Source: CAKZNE01 sp040222435 (GTDB lineage Bacteria > Bacteroidota > Bacteroidia > Flavobacteriales > Schleiferiaceae). Taken from it: 64,000 nt of DNA. The position numbers were made by a program, and so were the translations under genes. The stretch is from the NCBI GenBank assembly GCA_965212245.1, contig OZ243107.1, forward strand, positions 3,224,001 through 3,288,000, read 5' to 3'. Numbering within the stretch: position 1 is the first letter of the stretch; each line of letters starts with the position of its first letter. Below are positions 42,665 through 53,155 of this stretch, one piece after another. Below the pieces are notes generated by a model. The model was given only the letters and a program-made list of their open reading frames with translations. It had not been told where the DNA came from and searched no databases.

Positions 42665-44695
42665 TTATGCAATTTGCTTCGTTACTTCTGAAGAGGTTGG
42701 GACGGTAATATGCACATAAGCACCTTCCCCCTTAACGGCTTGGATTTGTACAGTTCCACCAAGCGCCTCTAATCTTACATGGACATTATTTAAGCCTATA
42801 CCATTAGTTTTATCGGTAATCTTAAAGCCTTCCCCATCATCCTCCACAATCAATACCAGTTTTTTTCCTCGTTTTAACAGTTGAATGCCCACTTTTGAAG
42901 CATTGGAATGCTTTATTATATTTGATATTAACTCTTGGGTAATGCGATAAACATTTACTTCAATATTATCGGGTAATCGGTTATACAAGCCAGAGGATAC
43001 AAACTCCACATCGATAGATGAACCTGAAAAGTTTTGGTCGATCAATTGTTTAATAGCAGATTCAAGACCGTTTTCCTTTAGTAGAATGGGCATCATCTGA
43101 TGAGACAGGGACCTTACCTCATTGCAGATGGAATCCAGGCGTTGCACTGTGGTGTCGGAGGCCTGAGGGGTTTTGTCAAATTGTAATTTCATTTTCAGGG
43201 CAGCCAGGGATTGCCCAATGCCATCATGGAGTTCTCTGGCCAGACGTTGCCTTTCCGTTTCCTGCGCATCAATCATCTGCTCCATTTGTTTTTCTTTTAG
43301 GGCAAACTTCAGGGACTGGTTTTCCTTTAGTCCTTTCATTCTAATAAAATAAACCAACCCACTGCCTAAAAGAACCACAACTATTAGCAAACCTCCCATA
43401 GTAGCCTGCTGCCTTCTGCTTTTATTTAGCTCTTCATTTTTATGAATGATTATTTCGTTCTTGTTTTTTTCATTCAAATACATTTCCTCCAGAGCACTAA
43501 GCTGTTGCTTACTGGTGTGAGAGTATAAACTATCTTTCAGGAACCCCCACTTTTTGTAATATAATGTGGCCTGTTCGGGTTCACCAAGCGCAGAATGCAG
43601 ATCGGCAGCTTCCTTAAATACGTCAATGGTTCTTGGTATAATTTTACCATTACCATACTTTTCTCCAAATAAATTGAGATCTTTTCTGGCCTGGGCCTCA
43701 TCCCCCAGATAATAATACATCTGAGCCATAAACAATAATGTTTTATAGCCTGCTTCATCCTTCGATCTTAATATGGAGGAGAGCTGTAAGAAATAATTCT
43801 CCGCAAAAGAGTAATTTCCCCGGTCTAGCTCTATACGTCCAAGATGAGTATAAAGAGTGGTGGCTTTTTGCGTATCGTCTTTATCGAGTGATATTTTTAA
43901 GGCTTTTTTATAATTGTTAAAAGCCAGATCCGTTTTCTGATTTTGGAGAAGTACATCTGCATAAATATGAATAATAGTGTACCATTGATCCATACCTTTA
44001 CCATATTCAACTGCCTTTGCAATATTTTTTTCTGCTGAGTTGAAAAGCCCAAAATGATGATATGTTCTGCCCATCAGGAAGTAGGCTGTAGCCATACTTA
44101 AAGAGTCATTTGCTGTTTCAGCATACTTCATCGCCAGAAGTGCATTTTCAAAACTTTCTTCCCACCTTTCTGTAAATTGAAGAGAAATGGATTTTTCATA
44201 ATATATGAAAGACAGAAATGCCGGGTCAACCAGGCGTTCAGCATGCATAAAGGCACTATCAAAGCAGGCTAACCCTCTGTCCATAATATCTTTATCAATT
44301 CGAGCCTCAATTCTGATTAACTGAGCTTTTAGCACAAAAATATCTGCCAGCTTTTTATGATTTATATTTGATTGGTAATAAGCGTATGCTTTATCTAAAT
44401 AAAATTTACTTGAATCGATGTTATAGTAGGTCCAGTAATCTGCTCTTCTGAGGTTGTTTTCGGCCATGTTTTGCTCGACCATGTCTTCATCATCAAGTTT
44501 CTGAATCTTTTCCTTAGCCAGGTTCAAAAGTGTCATTGAACTGTCTCGTGAGTAATTAATATGGCGTTCTATCAATGTGTGTATTTCAGAAATACTAAGT
44601 GAAGATTTCTCCTGAGCAAAGGTGAATTCTGTATATAAAAGCAGAAAGCAAAATAAAACTGTGGCCCACTGTAATCGGTGTGTGACAATAATCAT
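42665..44695 (-). CDS. TPR-containing HisKA_3 sensor histidine kinase
   Basis: The protein has 676 aa from MIIVTHRLQWATVLFCF, a signal-like start; an open frame reaches 44746 but those residues add nothing. After the signal come about 380 residues of TPR repeats in the periplasm (LSMATAYFLMGRTYHHFGLF, KATTLYTHLGRIELDRGNYS), one membrane helix (MGGLLIVVVLLGSGLVYFI), the HisKA_3 phosphoacceptor ETERQRLARELHDGIGQSLA and an HATPase domain with VEDDGEGFKI and NGIGLNNVHVRLEALGG. It pairs with the LuxR regulator downstream. The input signal is unknown; the next divergent gene encodes a giant secreted protein. Confidence 0.88.
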   Translation of the reverse strand: MIIVTHRLQWATVLFCFLLLYTEFTFAQEKSSLSISEIHTLIERHINYSRDSSMTLLNLAKEKIQKLDDEDMVEQNMAENNLRRADYWTYYNIDSSKFYLDKAYAYYQSNINHKKLADIFVLKAQLIRIEARIDKDIMDRGLACFDSAFMHAERLVDPAFLSFIYYEKSISLQFTERWEESFENALLAMKYAETANDSLSMATAYFLMGRTYHHFGLFNSAEKNIAKAVEYGKGMDQWYTIIHIYADVLLQNQKTDLAFNNYKKALKISLDKDDTQKATTLYTHLGRIELDRGNYSFAENYFLQLSSILRSKDEAGYKTLLFMAQMYYYLGDEAQARKDLNLFGEKYGNGKIIPRTIDVFKEAADLHSALGEPEQATLYYKKWGFLKDSLYSHTSKQQLSALEEMYLNEKNKNEIIIHKNEELNKSRRQQATMGGLLIVVVLLGSGLVYFIRMKGLKENQSLKFALKEKQMEQMIDAQETERQRLARELHDGIGQSLAALKMKLQFDKTPQASDTTVQRLDSICNEVRSLSHQMMPILLKENGLESAIKQLIDQNFSGSSIDVEFVSSGLYNRLPDNIEVNVYRITQELISNIIKHSNASKVGIQLLKRGKKLVLIVEDDGEGFKITDKTNGIGLNNVHVRLEALGGTVQIQAVKGEGAYVHITVPTSSEVTKQIA

Positions 44696-45131
44696 AGAAG
44701 TTGGGACTTTTAACTGAATAAAAGTAGACAAATAAGCATAGTGCAATCTACTATTAAGGTGTTTACCCTACTCATTTACGCCATCTACCTGATTGTTTGT
44801 ATCGGGCTGACGTGGAAATTAAAGTATGGTATGTCTTTAAGAGAACGGCAACATTCTAATTTCAAGGTTCCAATAAACACCTTTTGCCACTGTCATCCCT
44901 TTTCATTTTTCGCCACTTCACTGATGATTTTGTAGTGAACAGATGTTGGTCAAATAGATAAGAGCTCCTGTAGGGCAGATTCTGTATATGCATAGGGTAA
45001 ACACCTGAGATCAAGGATTTGAACACTTTATACTGTTAAGTTTGGTCAGCAAAGCCCACTGTTATCTCTAGGCTACCACTTATATAGCTTGGTCTTCCAA
45101 ACAGTGCTTCAGATTCTTAAATTAGATTAAA
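44696..45131. other. Divergent intergenic region, no gene seen
   Basis: This stretch lies between the kinase start and the large secreted-protein gene and must hold promoters in both directions. I see no clear -7/-33 pair and no credible ORF. Confidence 0.5.
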
Positions 45132-48100
45132 ATGAAAAAAACACTATCCTTTTACCTTGTTGTAGTGGTGTGCTTACTCCTTAACTCAAGCGCATTTGGC
45201 CAGCTTTCTGGTTCGTACACAATCAATTGGGCCTCGCCCACAGGCGGCACCAACTATCAGACTTTTACAGCAGCAGTGACCGCTTTGAGTACCAATGGAG
45301 TGTCGGGTCCAGTGACTTTTAATGTTCAGCCGGGCACATATACTGAGCAGGTTTCCATTCCCGCCATTAGCGGTGCAAGCACTACAAACACCATCACATT
45401 TAAAGGTTCCGGGGTACAAACCTTACTCACCGCTGCACCCACCTCTGGCAACCGGCCAATTATAAGTTTAAATTCAGCCTCCCACATTACTATCGAAGAT
45501 CTAAAAATTGAAGTAACAGGAACAGATGGATGGGGTATTCATTTTATGAATCATGCAGATACGAATACCGTTACCGGATGCCATATTGAAGGCCCTGCAG
45601 CAGCAGGGATTTATGGAATTATTGGGTCCGGAAGCACGAGCGCAGTGTCTGTAGTTCAAAACAATGGTGAATATCTTACCATTACCAACAATACCTTTGA
45701 AGGTTGTCATCGTTCCATTCAGTTTATTGGCAAAACGGGGCCTACTACCACACCTTCTAAGCAAGTAAATTACGGAACTAATATTACGGTTAGCGGAAAT
45801 GTTATAAATAACTTTAGATCAAAAGCCATTGTCATTAATAATTATCATAACCTAACGGTTGAGGAAAATGATATTTCCACCTCTGACCCAGCGAGCAATG
45901 GAGCCGTTTCATTTTGGGATGCCGGGGATAACCTTATTTTCTCAAAAAACAAAGTCTATGTTGCATCTAATGCAAATAACACCAGGCTAGTAGTTTTATC
46001 TATGGCTCCGCCTAATGGTCCGGCAGGAGATGCGACCAAGCCATGTATGGTGACCAATAATTTTATTCAATATGATGGCTCAAATTCCGGCACCTCTACA
46101 GGTTTGTTATTGAAAAACAAAGCTCATGTTAAGGTATACCACAACACCTTCAAAACTAAAAATCAGGGAACCGATGCCAATTGCATTTGGTTAGATGCCA
46201 ATAACAGCAGGGACCTGGATAGTATTGAGATCCGAAACAATATTATGTATCTGGAGAATTCCGGCTCAGGTAAATTTATTTACAATGCAACAAATGGAGG
46301 CTCATATAAAAATATGGTTGTTGACCACAACAATTATTATTCTCCAAATGGCTACTTCAGTATGGAAATACCCAATGGGAGCACGGGGACTACGTCTTTT
46401 AGCAACTTTTCTAATTATCAGGCCAACAGCCTGGGGTATGGTACAGGAGCAATGAATATTGATCCTGTATTTGTATCGGCAACAGATTTGCATGCAACTT
46501 CAGTACCCATGAATGATAGTGCTACAGTAATTAGCAGTATCACTACAGATATTGATGGTGATATCCGCAGTATAACCAACCCTGATATAGGAGCTGATGA
46601 ATTTGACCTGCCACCTTGTCCAAAGCCATATTTTGTTTCACTGGACAGTATTTCTACAACTTCTGTCCGCATTAACTTCACTTCGGGTGGAACTAAATTC
46701 TCCGTTGAGTTTGGTCCCTCAGGCTTTAGCCAGGGCACTGGAACCACTACTCTCGTTCAGGGTTCCGGGGATACTATTACAGGCCTTACACCCAATACCA
46801 CCTTTGATTTTTACATCAGAAATGATTGCACGGATTCTGCCAAGGGATATTCGCCCTGGGTAGGACCCTTTACAGCCCGGACATTATGTTCATACAGCAA
46901 TAATTATTTTACCGATTGGGATTACCTGTCAAATGGTGAGGAAGATCACTGCTGGACTTTTTTGGCTTACGGCAGCAACAGTGCTTCTGCAGAAGCTTAC
47001 AGCCCTGGCGCAGCAGCATCTTTGCAACCCTATACCAATAGCAACTATTACCGGGTTTACAATTCAACCCAAGCTGAAAACTTCCTGATAAGCCCTGAAA
47101 TTAGTGACCTGGCTACAAATACTTTGCAGTTAAGGTTTCAGGGTTCTGATACATATAGTGGCAGTTCCGGAACACCCGGATTTTATATTGGAACAATGAG
47201 CTCCATAGGCGATACAGGCTCTTTTGTAGCCATTGACACCGTGACTACCACGAGTAATTCATGGACTGAATTTACAGTATTACTAAATGCTGTTACGGTT
47301 AATCACAAGTATGTGGTAATCAGACATGCCAATAATGCGGATAATGTTTTCATGGGTATCGATGATCTGTATATTGAAGGTCAACCGGTTTGTACACCTC
47401 CCAGCTTCGGAATATTTACCGATGTTCATGACACCAGCGTTGTGCTTAGCTGGATACCCGGTGATGGCAATACTTTTGAAATGGAATACGGAACAACTGG
47501 CTTTATCCGTGGAACGGGAACAAGTATTTCAAATTTAACCGACACTATTGACACGATAGTTGGTTTGCAGCCCAAAACCTGTTATGAATTTTATATCAGG
47601 GGAAATTGCACTGTAAATAATAGCCCCTGGTACGGTCCGGTTTCGATCTGCACGGCTTGTCCTTCACTTTTAACAGCTCCCTTCACAGAAGATTTTGAGG
47701 GCCCTGGTTGGATTGTGGGAGCCAGCGGTGCCACCAATGAGATTGATGATTGTTGGAAGCGCACACCCAGCGGTACATCAGCCTATAGATGGGAAACAAA
47801 CGCTGGAAATACCACCAGTTCCAATACCGGCCCTATTAGTGGGGTGGGTGGTCTTGGAAAATATGTGTTTACTGAGGCCTCTACGGGATCCAATGGAGCA
47901 TTGGCAACTTTGGAAATGCCAATGGCAAGCTTCTCCGGATTGACCACGCCTGCTCTAAGTTTTTCATACCATATGTATGGAAACAACATCAATGAACTGT
48001 ATGTATTGCTGGACGATGGTACACAGACCGATACAATATGGAGTATCAGCGGTCAACAACAAACTACTGACACTGCCGCATGGAAAACAGCTTATGTGGA

Positions 48101-50039
48101 TATTAGCTCTTATAAATCCCAACCTGCCACCATAAGCTTTGTGGGTAAAAGAGGTGCAAACATCAGAGGCGATATAGCAATTGATAATGTAGGTATTGAT
48201 GAGCTTCCCAGTTGTGTCCCTCCTACAAACTTTAGTATAGATAGTATACATGCCATATTTGCTGATTTTAGCTGGCATTCACAATCCAATGGAAATTCTT
48301 TTAAAATGGAGTACGGTTCTATGGGCTTTATACCAGGATTAAATGGTACAGGTGTAGCTTATAGCTTTGCAAGCCCTACCCGGGTAACTGGATTAATCCC
48401 AAATACTACCTATGATGTTTATTTGACCGATTTATGTGATTCTACAAACTGGGTGGGTCCAATTACCTTTACAACCCTCGTCAATAATGATGCGGAGCTG
48501 CAAAGTATTATCTCTCCCACTCACCTGGCATGTGGAGATTCAAGCTATGCCGTAGAGGTACGAGTTAAGAATAATGGGTTAAATACCATCACCAGTTTAC
48601 CTATACATGTAAATATTACCGGAGCCACCACTGCCACGATGAGCAACGTGTCCACCAGCGCTATAGCACCTGGCACCTCTGCAATTGTTTCGGTGGGCAC
48701 CATTAATACCTTCTTTGGTGGTATAATTAATATTGAAGCCTATACCGGTCTTCCTGGTGACCAGGAAATGACTAATGATACTATCGCAGAAAGTAATATT
48801 GAGCTGATTGCTGCAATACCATTGCATATACCTGTAGATTCACTTTGCCCTAATGATACCACTGGAAGATTTGTTGCCATTCCACAAACTGGCATTACAC
48901 ATAACTGGTACGCCAATATGCAGGATACAATACCGATGGCCACTGGAGATACAGTAAAAGCACAACCTAACCAAACTTTGTATCTGGACCGCGCGCAGTC
49001 GGGTTCCTTAGTGGTTCAAACCGGAACAGCAGGATCATTGTATGGCAGTATGTTTAAGATTTATGTGAAGAATGATTTTATATTCTCCGGATATACATGG
49101 GTTTCGCATCTTTCAGGCTCAAAATCTCTAAAGGCTTTCTATAAGATTGGTGATTATAAGGGGCATGAAACTACCCGATCCAGCTGGACCTTAATAGACT
49201 CTTTAGAGCAAGCCAGTTCATCAAGCTTAACACCTTATAGGTTTGATTTTAATACACCTGTGAAATTTAATGCAGGTGATACAATTTCTATTTATCTCGC
49301 CAGTAAAGCTGGAAAATATGAAGCACAGAGTATTCCGGGAGCCACAATAGATTCTGTGTACAAAACTACCAACGATTTTAATTACATTGCTGGTGTTGGC
49401 GGGGCTTATTTTGGCAATAATATGACTACTGCAACCAACGCAAGTTCAATAGCCTTAACCCTTCATTGGGAGAGTTTAAACGTTTGTGGTAATAAGCGAA
49501 TTGCCCTTACCATGGGTGTGAATAAGGATACTGCCAAAGCCGACTTTAACTCCGTTGTCAATTTGAATGGTGCTGATGTTGATTTTGATGCATCAAGCTC
49601 TACTGGTGATGTTTATCAATGGAACTTTGGAGACGGGAGTGCTGGTAACGGACAAATTACCTCCCACACCTATACTACCCCAGGCAGCTATACAGTTACC
49701 CTCACAGTTACAGACACGCAATGTGGTACTACCGATACTATTTCCAAGATTATAATGGTCACAATTGGTATTGAGGAATTTACTTTAGATGAAAAGGTAG
49801 AAGTATATCCAAATCCCAATAACGGTGTGTTTACTATAGGCCTGAACCTAAAAGGTGGTTACGATGTGAAGCTCTTTCTTTCTAACACTCTTGGCCAAAT
49901 AGTATATAAAAGAGATTTAGGACACATTGGTGCACATACGGAAACTGAGTTAAATCTTGGTAAACTTGCTCCGGGAGTGTATCATTTACATATACAGACA
50001 AATAGTAAAACTGTTACTACAAAGGTTACAATTCTATAA
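45132..50039 (+). CDS. Giant T9SS-secreted beta-helix/Fn3/PKD protein
   Basis: This 1635-aa protein has a signal peptide (FYLVVVVCLLLNSSAFGQ) and a right-handed parallel beta-helix about 30-490 (ITIEDLKIEV, LTITNNTFEG, ITVSGNVINNF, HNLTVEENDIS). Three fibronectin III-like modules follow, introduced by CPKPYFVSLD, CTPPSFGIFT and CVPPTNFSID, each with FSVEFG/FEMEYG/FKMEYG and GLTPNTTFDFYI-like motifs and separated by jelly-roll-like segments. A CARDB-like domain, a PKD domain (VYQWNFGDGSAGNGQITSHT) and a T9SS tail (VEVYPNPNNGVFTI ... GVYHLHIQTNSKTVTTKV) complete it. It is a surface adhesin or polysaccharide-binding protein; the substrate is unknown. Confidence 0.85.
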   Translation: MKKTLSFYLVVVVCLLLNSSAFGQLSGSYTINWASPTGGTNYQTFTAAVTALSTNGVSGPVTFNVQPGTYTEQVSIPAISGASTTNTITFKGSGVQTLLTAAPTSGNRPIISLNSASHITIEDLKIEVTGTDGWGIHFMNHADTNTVTGCHIEGPAAAGIYGIIGSGSTSAVSVVQNNGEYLTITNNTFEGCHRSIQFIGKTGPTTTPSKQVNYGTNITVSGNVINNFRSKAIVINNYHNLTVEENDISTSDPASNGAVSFWDAGDNLIFSKNKVYVASNANNTRLVVLSMAPPNGPAGDATKPCMVTNNFIQYDGSNSGTSTGLLLKNKAHVKVYHNTFKTKNQGTDANCIWLDANNSRDLDSIEIRNNIMYLENSGSGKFIYNATNGGSYKNMVVDHNNYYSPNGYFSMEIPNGSTGTTSFSNFSNYQANSLGYGTGAMNIDPVFVSATDLHATSVPMNDSATVISSITTDIDGDIRSITNPDIGADEFDLPPCPKPYFVSLDSISTTSVRINFTSGGTKFSVEFGPSGFSQGTGTTTLVQGSGDTITGLTPNTTFDFYIRNDCTDSAKGYSPWVGPFTARTLCSYSNNYFTDWDYLSNGEEDHCWTFLAYGSNSASAEAYSPGAAASLQPYTNSNYYRVYNSTQAENFLISPEISDLATNTLQLRFQGSDTYSGSSGTPGFYIGTMSSIGDTGSFVAIDTVTTTSNSWTEFTVLLNAVTVNHKYVVIRHANNADNVFMGIDDLYIEGQPVCTPPSFGIFTDVHDTSVVLSWIPGDGNTFEMEYGTTGFIRGTGTSISNLTDTIDTIVGLQPKTCYEFYIRGNCTVNNSPWYGPVSICTACPSLLTAPFTEDFEGPGWIVGASGATNEIDDCWKRTPSGTSAYRWETNAGNTTSSNTGPISGVGGLGKYVFTEASTGSNGALATLEMPMASFSGLTTPALSFSYHMYGNNINELYVLLDDGTQTDTIWSISGQQQTTDTAAWKTAYVDISSYKSQPATISFVGKRGANIRGDIAIDNVGIDELPSCVPPTNFSIDSIHAIFADFSWHSQSNGNSFKMEYGSMGFIPGLNGTGVAYSFASPTRVTGLIPNTTYDVYLTDLCDSTNWVGPITFTTLVNNDAELQSIISPTHLACGDSSYAVEVRVKNNGLNTITSLPIHVNITGATTATMSNVSTSAIAPGTSAIVSVGTINTFFGGIINIEAYTGLPGDQEMTNDTIAESNIELIAAIPLHIPVDSLCPNDTTGRFVAIPQTGITHNWYANMQDTIPMATGDTVKAQPNQTLYLDRAQSGSLVVQTGTAGSLYGSMFKIYVKNDFIFSGYTWVSHLSGSKSLKAFYKIGDYKGHETTRSSWTLIDSLEQASSSSLTPYRFDFNTPVKFNAGDTISIYLASKAGKYEAQSIPGATIDSVYKTTNDFNYIAGVGGAYFGNNMTTATNASSIALTLHWESLNVCGNKRIALTMGVNKDTAKADFNSVVNLNGADVDFDASSSTGDVYQWNFGDGSAGNGQITSHTYTTPGSYTVTLTVTDTQCGTTDTISKIIMVTIGIEEFTLDEKVEVYPNPNNGVFTIGLNLKGGYDVKLFLSNTLGQIVYKRDLGHIGAHTETELNLGKLAPGVYHLHIQTNSKTVTTKVTIL

Positions 50040-50061
50040 GTAGGAAAATACGGATATTATA

Positions 50062-50100
50062 AAAAGGGGCTGTCTCCAATATCGGAGGCGGTCCCTTTTC
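50062..50100 (+). terminator. Terminator of the giant secreted-protein gene
   Basis: AAAAGGGGCTGTCTCC (50062-50077) pairs with GGAGGCGGTCCCTTTT (50084-50099) with two mismatches, 22 nt after the stop. Confidence 0.7.
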
Positions 50101-50224
50101 TATTGCTTATGTTCCGTAAATCTACTGCTGAAAAGATGGATGGATAATAACCACATCGTATTTTCTAAGGGTTATAGTGCTCTTGATGTTATATCGGGCA
50201 GAATTAACTATCTAAAAACCTTTC

Positions 50225-50734
50225 TCACATCTCCTCCAGCTTGCGTTCAAAAGCCTCCAGGTTGTACCAGTTTTGAGCTTCCGTTTCATCAAGTATGTCT
50301 CGTATCTGTTTGCTAAAGGCTGGTTCCAAACCGTTGAGTCGAATAAAGTCAACGGCTTTTTCAAAAGAGGTGGCCATGCTTTTAAAAAAGGCATCTGCCT
50401 TTTGGGGTTTTTTAGCGTTAAAGGCCTGGGCCACTTCTATATTGTACAGCATCAGTTCTGCCACCAGGGGCGCATCCACACCTATCTGTATAAAATGCTT
50501 CAGGTACTTTTGAGCTACTGACCGCCTGGCTTTGGGTTTACGCCTGCGCTGTGGAAAGTACTCATTGGTTATCCTGAACTTTGCTTCAGCCAGCAGCTTC
50601 TCCTCCCGGGGGTTAAAGGTAAAGTCATAATAGGTTTTTACTTCCTTAAACCGCTGATACAGATCCATAATCTGGTCTTCCAACTGCTGTTTGGTAAGTT
50701 CGTTCAGGTAGTTTTTAAGGGCGCGCTTGCTCAT
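50225..50734 (-). CDS. DUF6155 family protein
   Basis: This 169-aa all-helical, charged cytoplasmic protein begins MSKRALKNYLNELTKQQLED and contains EVKTYYDFTFNPREEKLLAE and a basic patch (RRRKPKARRSVAQKYLKHFI), the pattern I know as DUF6155 in Bacteroidota. The function is unknown; the basic patch could bind nucleic acid. It stands alone, facing the terminator of the preceding gene. Confidence 0.75.
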   Translation of the reverse strand: MSKRALKNYLNELTKQQLEDQIMDLYQRFKEVKTYYDFTFNPREEKLLAEAKFRITNEYFPQRRRKPKARRSVAQKYLKHFIQIGVDAPLVAELMLYNIEVAQAFNAKKPQKADAFFKSMATSFEKAVDFIRLNGLEPAFSKQIRDILDETEAQNWYNLEAFERKLEEM

Positions 50735-51079
50735 ACTAATCTGCCGGGGCTAAAAAGGCTCAATGTATTACATCTTCTGTACAATACGGTACTCAACCTA
50801 TACACACTTAAGGGGTGGGTTTGGGTGTAAGCCTGAAACTTAATAAGATGAGTTTGATATAAGATGTGATTTATATTGTGTTGCCCTATTGAGTACATTT
50901 TCAAAGAAAGTTAGTATCAAAACAGGCAAAATAAGTCGTTTTGGATACAAATTCTACTCGAACTTTACTCAAACTGACATCATTTTGTTACATCAGACTC
51001 ACGTTTAACAGAAACCCGCTGCCCTCAAAAGGTGATTGACCTGGCTTAGCTCTCACACTGCACTTTCTACTACCAGCGG
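50735..51079. other. Intergenic stretch, no gene seen
   Basis: This stretch lies between the DUF6155 start and the response-regulator stop. It is AT-rich, and I see no ORF, hairpin terminator or repeat worth naming. Confidence 0.5.
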
Positions 51080-51736
51080 CTACACTTCCAACAGCTTATG
51101 CCGTACCGCAAACAATACCAGGCCGGCCATATTGCGGGCATTTACCTTTTCCATCAGTATTTTACGGTAACCCTCTATGGTTTTAGGGCTTAAAAACAGG
51201 GCTTCACCTATTTCGGCAGTGGTCATCTCTTTACATATCAGGCGCAATACATCCAGTTCTCTTTCCGAGAGGCCGTGTTCCGGTAATTGTGCGGAAGCCT
51301 TTAAGGCAGGGTTGGAAATACCGCTGAGCATAGCCCGGGAAAGCTGATCGGAAAAATAAAAACCGGTAGTATACACCTTAATAATGGCCCGGATCACCTC
51401 TTTGGGGTCTGTGTCTTTCACCAGGTAACCATTGGCACCTAACTCCATCATTTGGTACATAAAGGCTTTGTTCTGATGCATGGTAAGAATCAACACCTTC
51501 AGTTCCTTATCCGTATTCCGGATTTGCTCCAGCGTTTCTTTACCCGATAAAACGGGCATTTCCAGATCAAGCAAAACCACATCAGGGCGAAACCCGGAGA
51601 GTCCTCCCAGTAATTCCTTACCGTTTGATACTTCCTGTACCACCTTAAAGCGGGGGTCCGACTGTAGTATGGATACCAGGCCCGAACGGAGCAGCTTATG
51701 ATCATCAGCCAGTGCTATGCGTATGCTTGTATTCAT
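51080..51736 (-). CDS. LuxR/NarL-type response regulator
   Basis: This 218-aa protein has a receiver with the phosphoacceptor Asp in PDVVLLDLEMPVLSG and a LuxR HTH near the C-end (LSERELDVLRLICKEMTTAE ... KTIEGYRKILMEKV). Its ATG overlaps the kinase stop by 4 nt, so translation is coupled. It is last in a four-gene operon (53941 to 51080). Confidence 0.92.
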   Translation of the reverse strand: MNTSIRIALADDHKLLRSGLVSILQSDPRFKVVQEVSNGKELLGGLSGFRPDVVLLDLEMPVLSGKETLEQIRNTDKELKVLILTMHQNKAFMYQMMELGANGYLVKDTDPKEVIRAIIKVYTTGFYFSDQLSRAMLSGISNPALKASAQLPEHGLSERELDVLRLICKEMTTAEIGEALFLSPKTIEGYRKILMEKVNARNMAGLVLFAVRHKLLEV

Positions 51737-52524
51737 TGCGGTGGGGTAAGAGGAACCGAAATACAGGCTTTAAAGCCCTGATGCGGTTCCGTGATAAATT
51801 CTATTGTTCCGTTTAAAGCTTCCATACGGCTTTGCATGTTTTTTATTCCTATTCCCCGTGATAAGGCTGATACCAGGTAGCCCTTCCCGTTATCGGAGTA
51901 GTTCAGCCGTATCTCCTCCTTCTTGAATTCAAGTTGCAGTATGGCCTCAGTGGCTTCGGCATGGCGCAGGGTGTTTTGCAACAGTTCCTGCGCTACACGG
52001 AACAGCCCCAGTTCCAGGCTGGTGTGCATCCGTCTATTGGCCCCTTCCACCTTTAAGTATACCCTGAAACTTTCCCGGGATACGGTTTCCATCCATTCCT
52101 GCAGCGCCTGTACCAATCCGAAATTTTCAAGGGTTACCGGCAATAGGTTGTGGCTTACCCTCCTTACGTCTCCTATTCCTTCTTCCAGCATTTTACAGGC
52201 TTCTTCTAAAAACGCTGCCTGCTGCGTACCAGCCTCCACGGTGTGCAGTTGGTGTTTAAGGTTTAAATTAAGCCCGGTAAGTAGGGAGCCTATGCCATCG
52301 TGCAGATCTTTAGCCAAACGTTTACGTTCACGCTCCTGCCCTTCTATAGTAGCCTGTAAAAGTCCTTTCTGAAAGTCTGTTTCCAGTTGCTGCAGTTGCT
52401 GATCCTGCCGGAACAGCCGTTTTTGATAGATAGCTACAAAAAAGGCAATAAGCATAGCCATGAGTAAAACAACCCCTGCAGCCGATACGAAAATCAAAAT
52501 TATTTCGGGGTCTTCACTGCGCAT
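51733..52524 (-). CDS. HisKA_3 sensor histidine kinase
   Basis: The protein has 263 aa from MRSEDPEIILIF; an upstream ATG at 52584 lies inside the preceding gene and would add 20 unlikely residues. It has one N-terminal membrane helix (AGVVLLMAMLIAFFVAIY), a short coiled coil, the phosphoacceptor helix GQERERKRLAKDLHDGIGSL and an HATPase domain (YSDNGKGYLV, GIGIKNMQSRMEALNG). With no periplasmic sensor it probably senses through the membrane or through the membrane protein upstream, whose gene overlaps it by about 25 nt. Its partner is the LuxR regulator. Confidence 0.88.
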   Translation of the reverse strand: MRSEDPEIILIFVSAAGVVLLMAMLIAFFVAIYQKRLFRQDQQLQQLETDFQKGLLQATIEGQERERKRLAKDLHDGIGSLLTGLNLNLKHQLHTVEAGTQQAAFLEEACKMLEEGIGDVRRVSHNLLPVTLENFGLVQALQEWMETVSRESFRVYLKVEGANRRMHTSLELGLFRVAQELLQNTLRHAEATEAILQLEFKKEEIRLNYSDNGKGYLVSALSRGIGIKNMQSRMEALNGTIEFITEPHQGFKACISVPLTPPQ

Positions 52525-53141
52525 ACAAGGGCAAAAGAGTAGATTAAGTAGAGCAAGATAGCCAATACCGCATGAAGGCCCCAAAGGGTTTTAAATACTA
52601 TACTGCTTTGGGCTACAATAAAGGTGGAGAATAAGAAGATCAGCAGATTGGTACTGAAAAATACCAGGAGCCCGGTACAAAGCCAAAAGGCAAAGGTTTG
52701 CTGAATATTCCGCACTTCTTTTTCACGTAGCACTTTGGCAAACCAGCTTACAGCTACACTCAGAACCAACAGGGCTTCCAAAGCATGTACGGCTGCCGGG
52801 TAACCCAGCCAGCCTTCACCCCATATTCCGTTAAATAGCCAAAAGGCCACAAACCCAAAGATCATTGTTTTCCAGAGCCACGGGTGTAAAGAAGTACCTA
52901 AAAGCTGACGAAACAGGAACAGTAAAAATGAACCCTCCACTAAAATATACAGGTGAAAGAACGGAAGATTGTTGGTGTGTCCGCTGAGGGTCCACAGCCG
53001 GCCCGATACGGAAATAGCGGCAATGGCCCATAGCATGACTCCAAACCACTGCTCCGCAGAACCCAGGCGCCTCCAGTACCACAGTGCCATGAAAGCGGGA
53101 AGCAAGGGTATGAATACACCTATTTTAGGAAGGACTTCCAA
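52500..53141 (-). CDS. Seven-helix membrane protein linked to a two-component system
   Basis: This 213-aa protein has about seven hydrophobic helices (IGVFIPLLPAFMALWYW, VMLWAIAAISVSGRLW, FHLYILVEGSFLLFLF and others). Small proteins of this kind often precede HisKA_3 kinases in Bacteroidota. It overlaps the kinase gene and may act as its membrane sensor; this is inferred from gene order only. Confidence 0.65.
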   Translation of the reverse strand: MEVLPKIGVFIPLLPAFMALWYWRRLGSAEQWFGVMLWAIAAISVSGRLWTLSGHTNNLPFFHLYILVEGSFLLFLFRQLLGTSLHPWLWKTMIFGFVAFWLFNGIWGEGWLGYPAAVHALEALLVLSVAVSWFAKVLREKEVRNIQQTFAFWLCTGLLVFFSTNLLIFLFSTFIVAQSSIVFKTLWGLHAVLAILLYLIYSFALVCAVKTPK

Positions 53142-53155
53142 TGGATTGGTTTGGT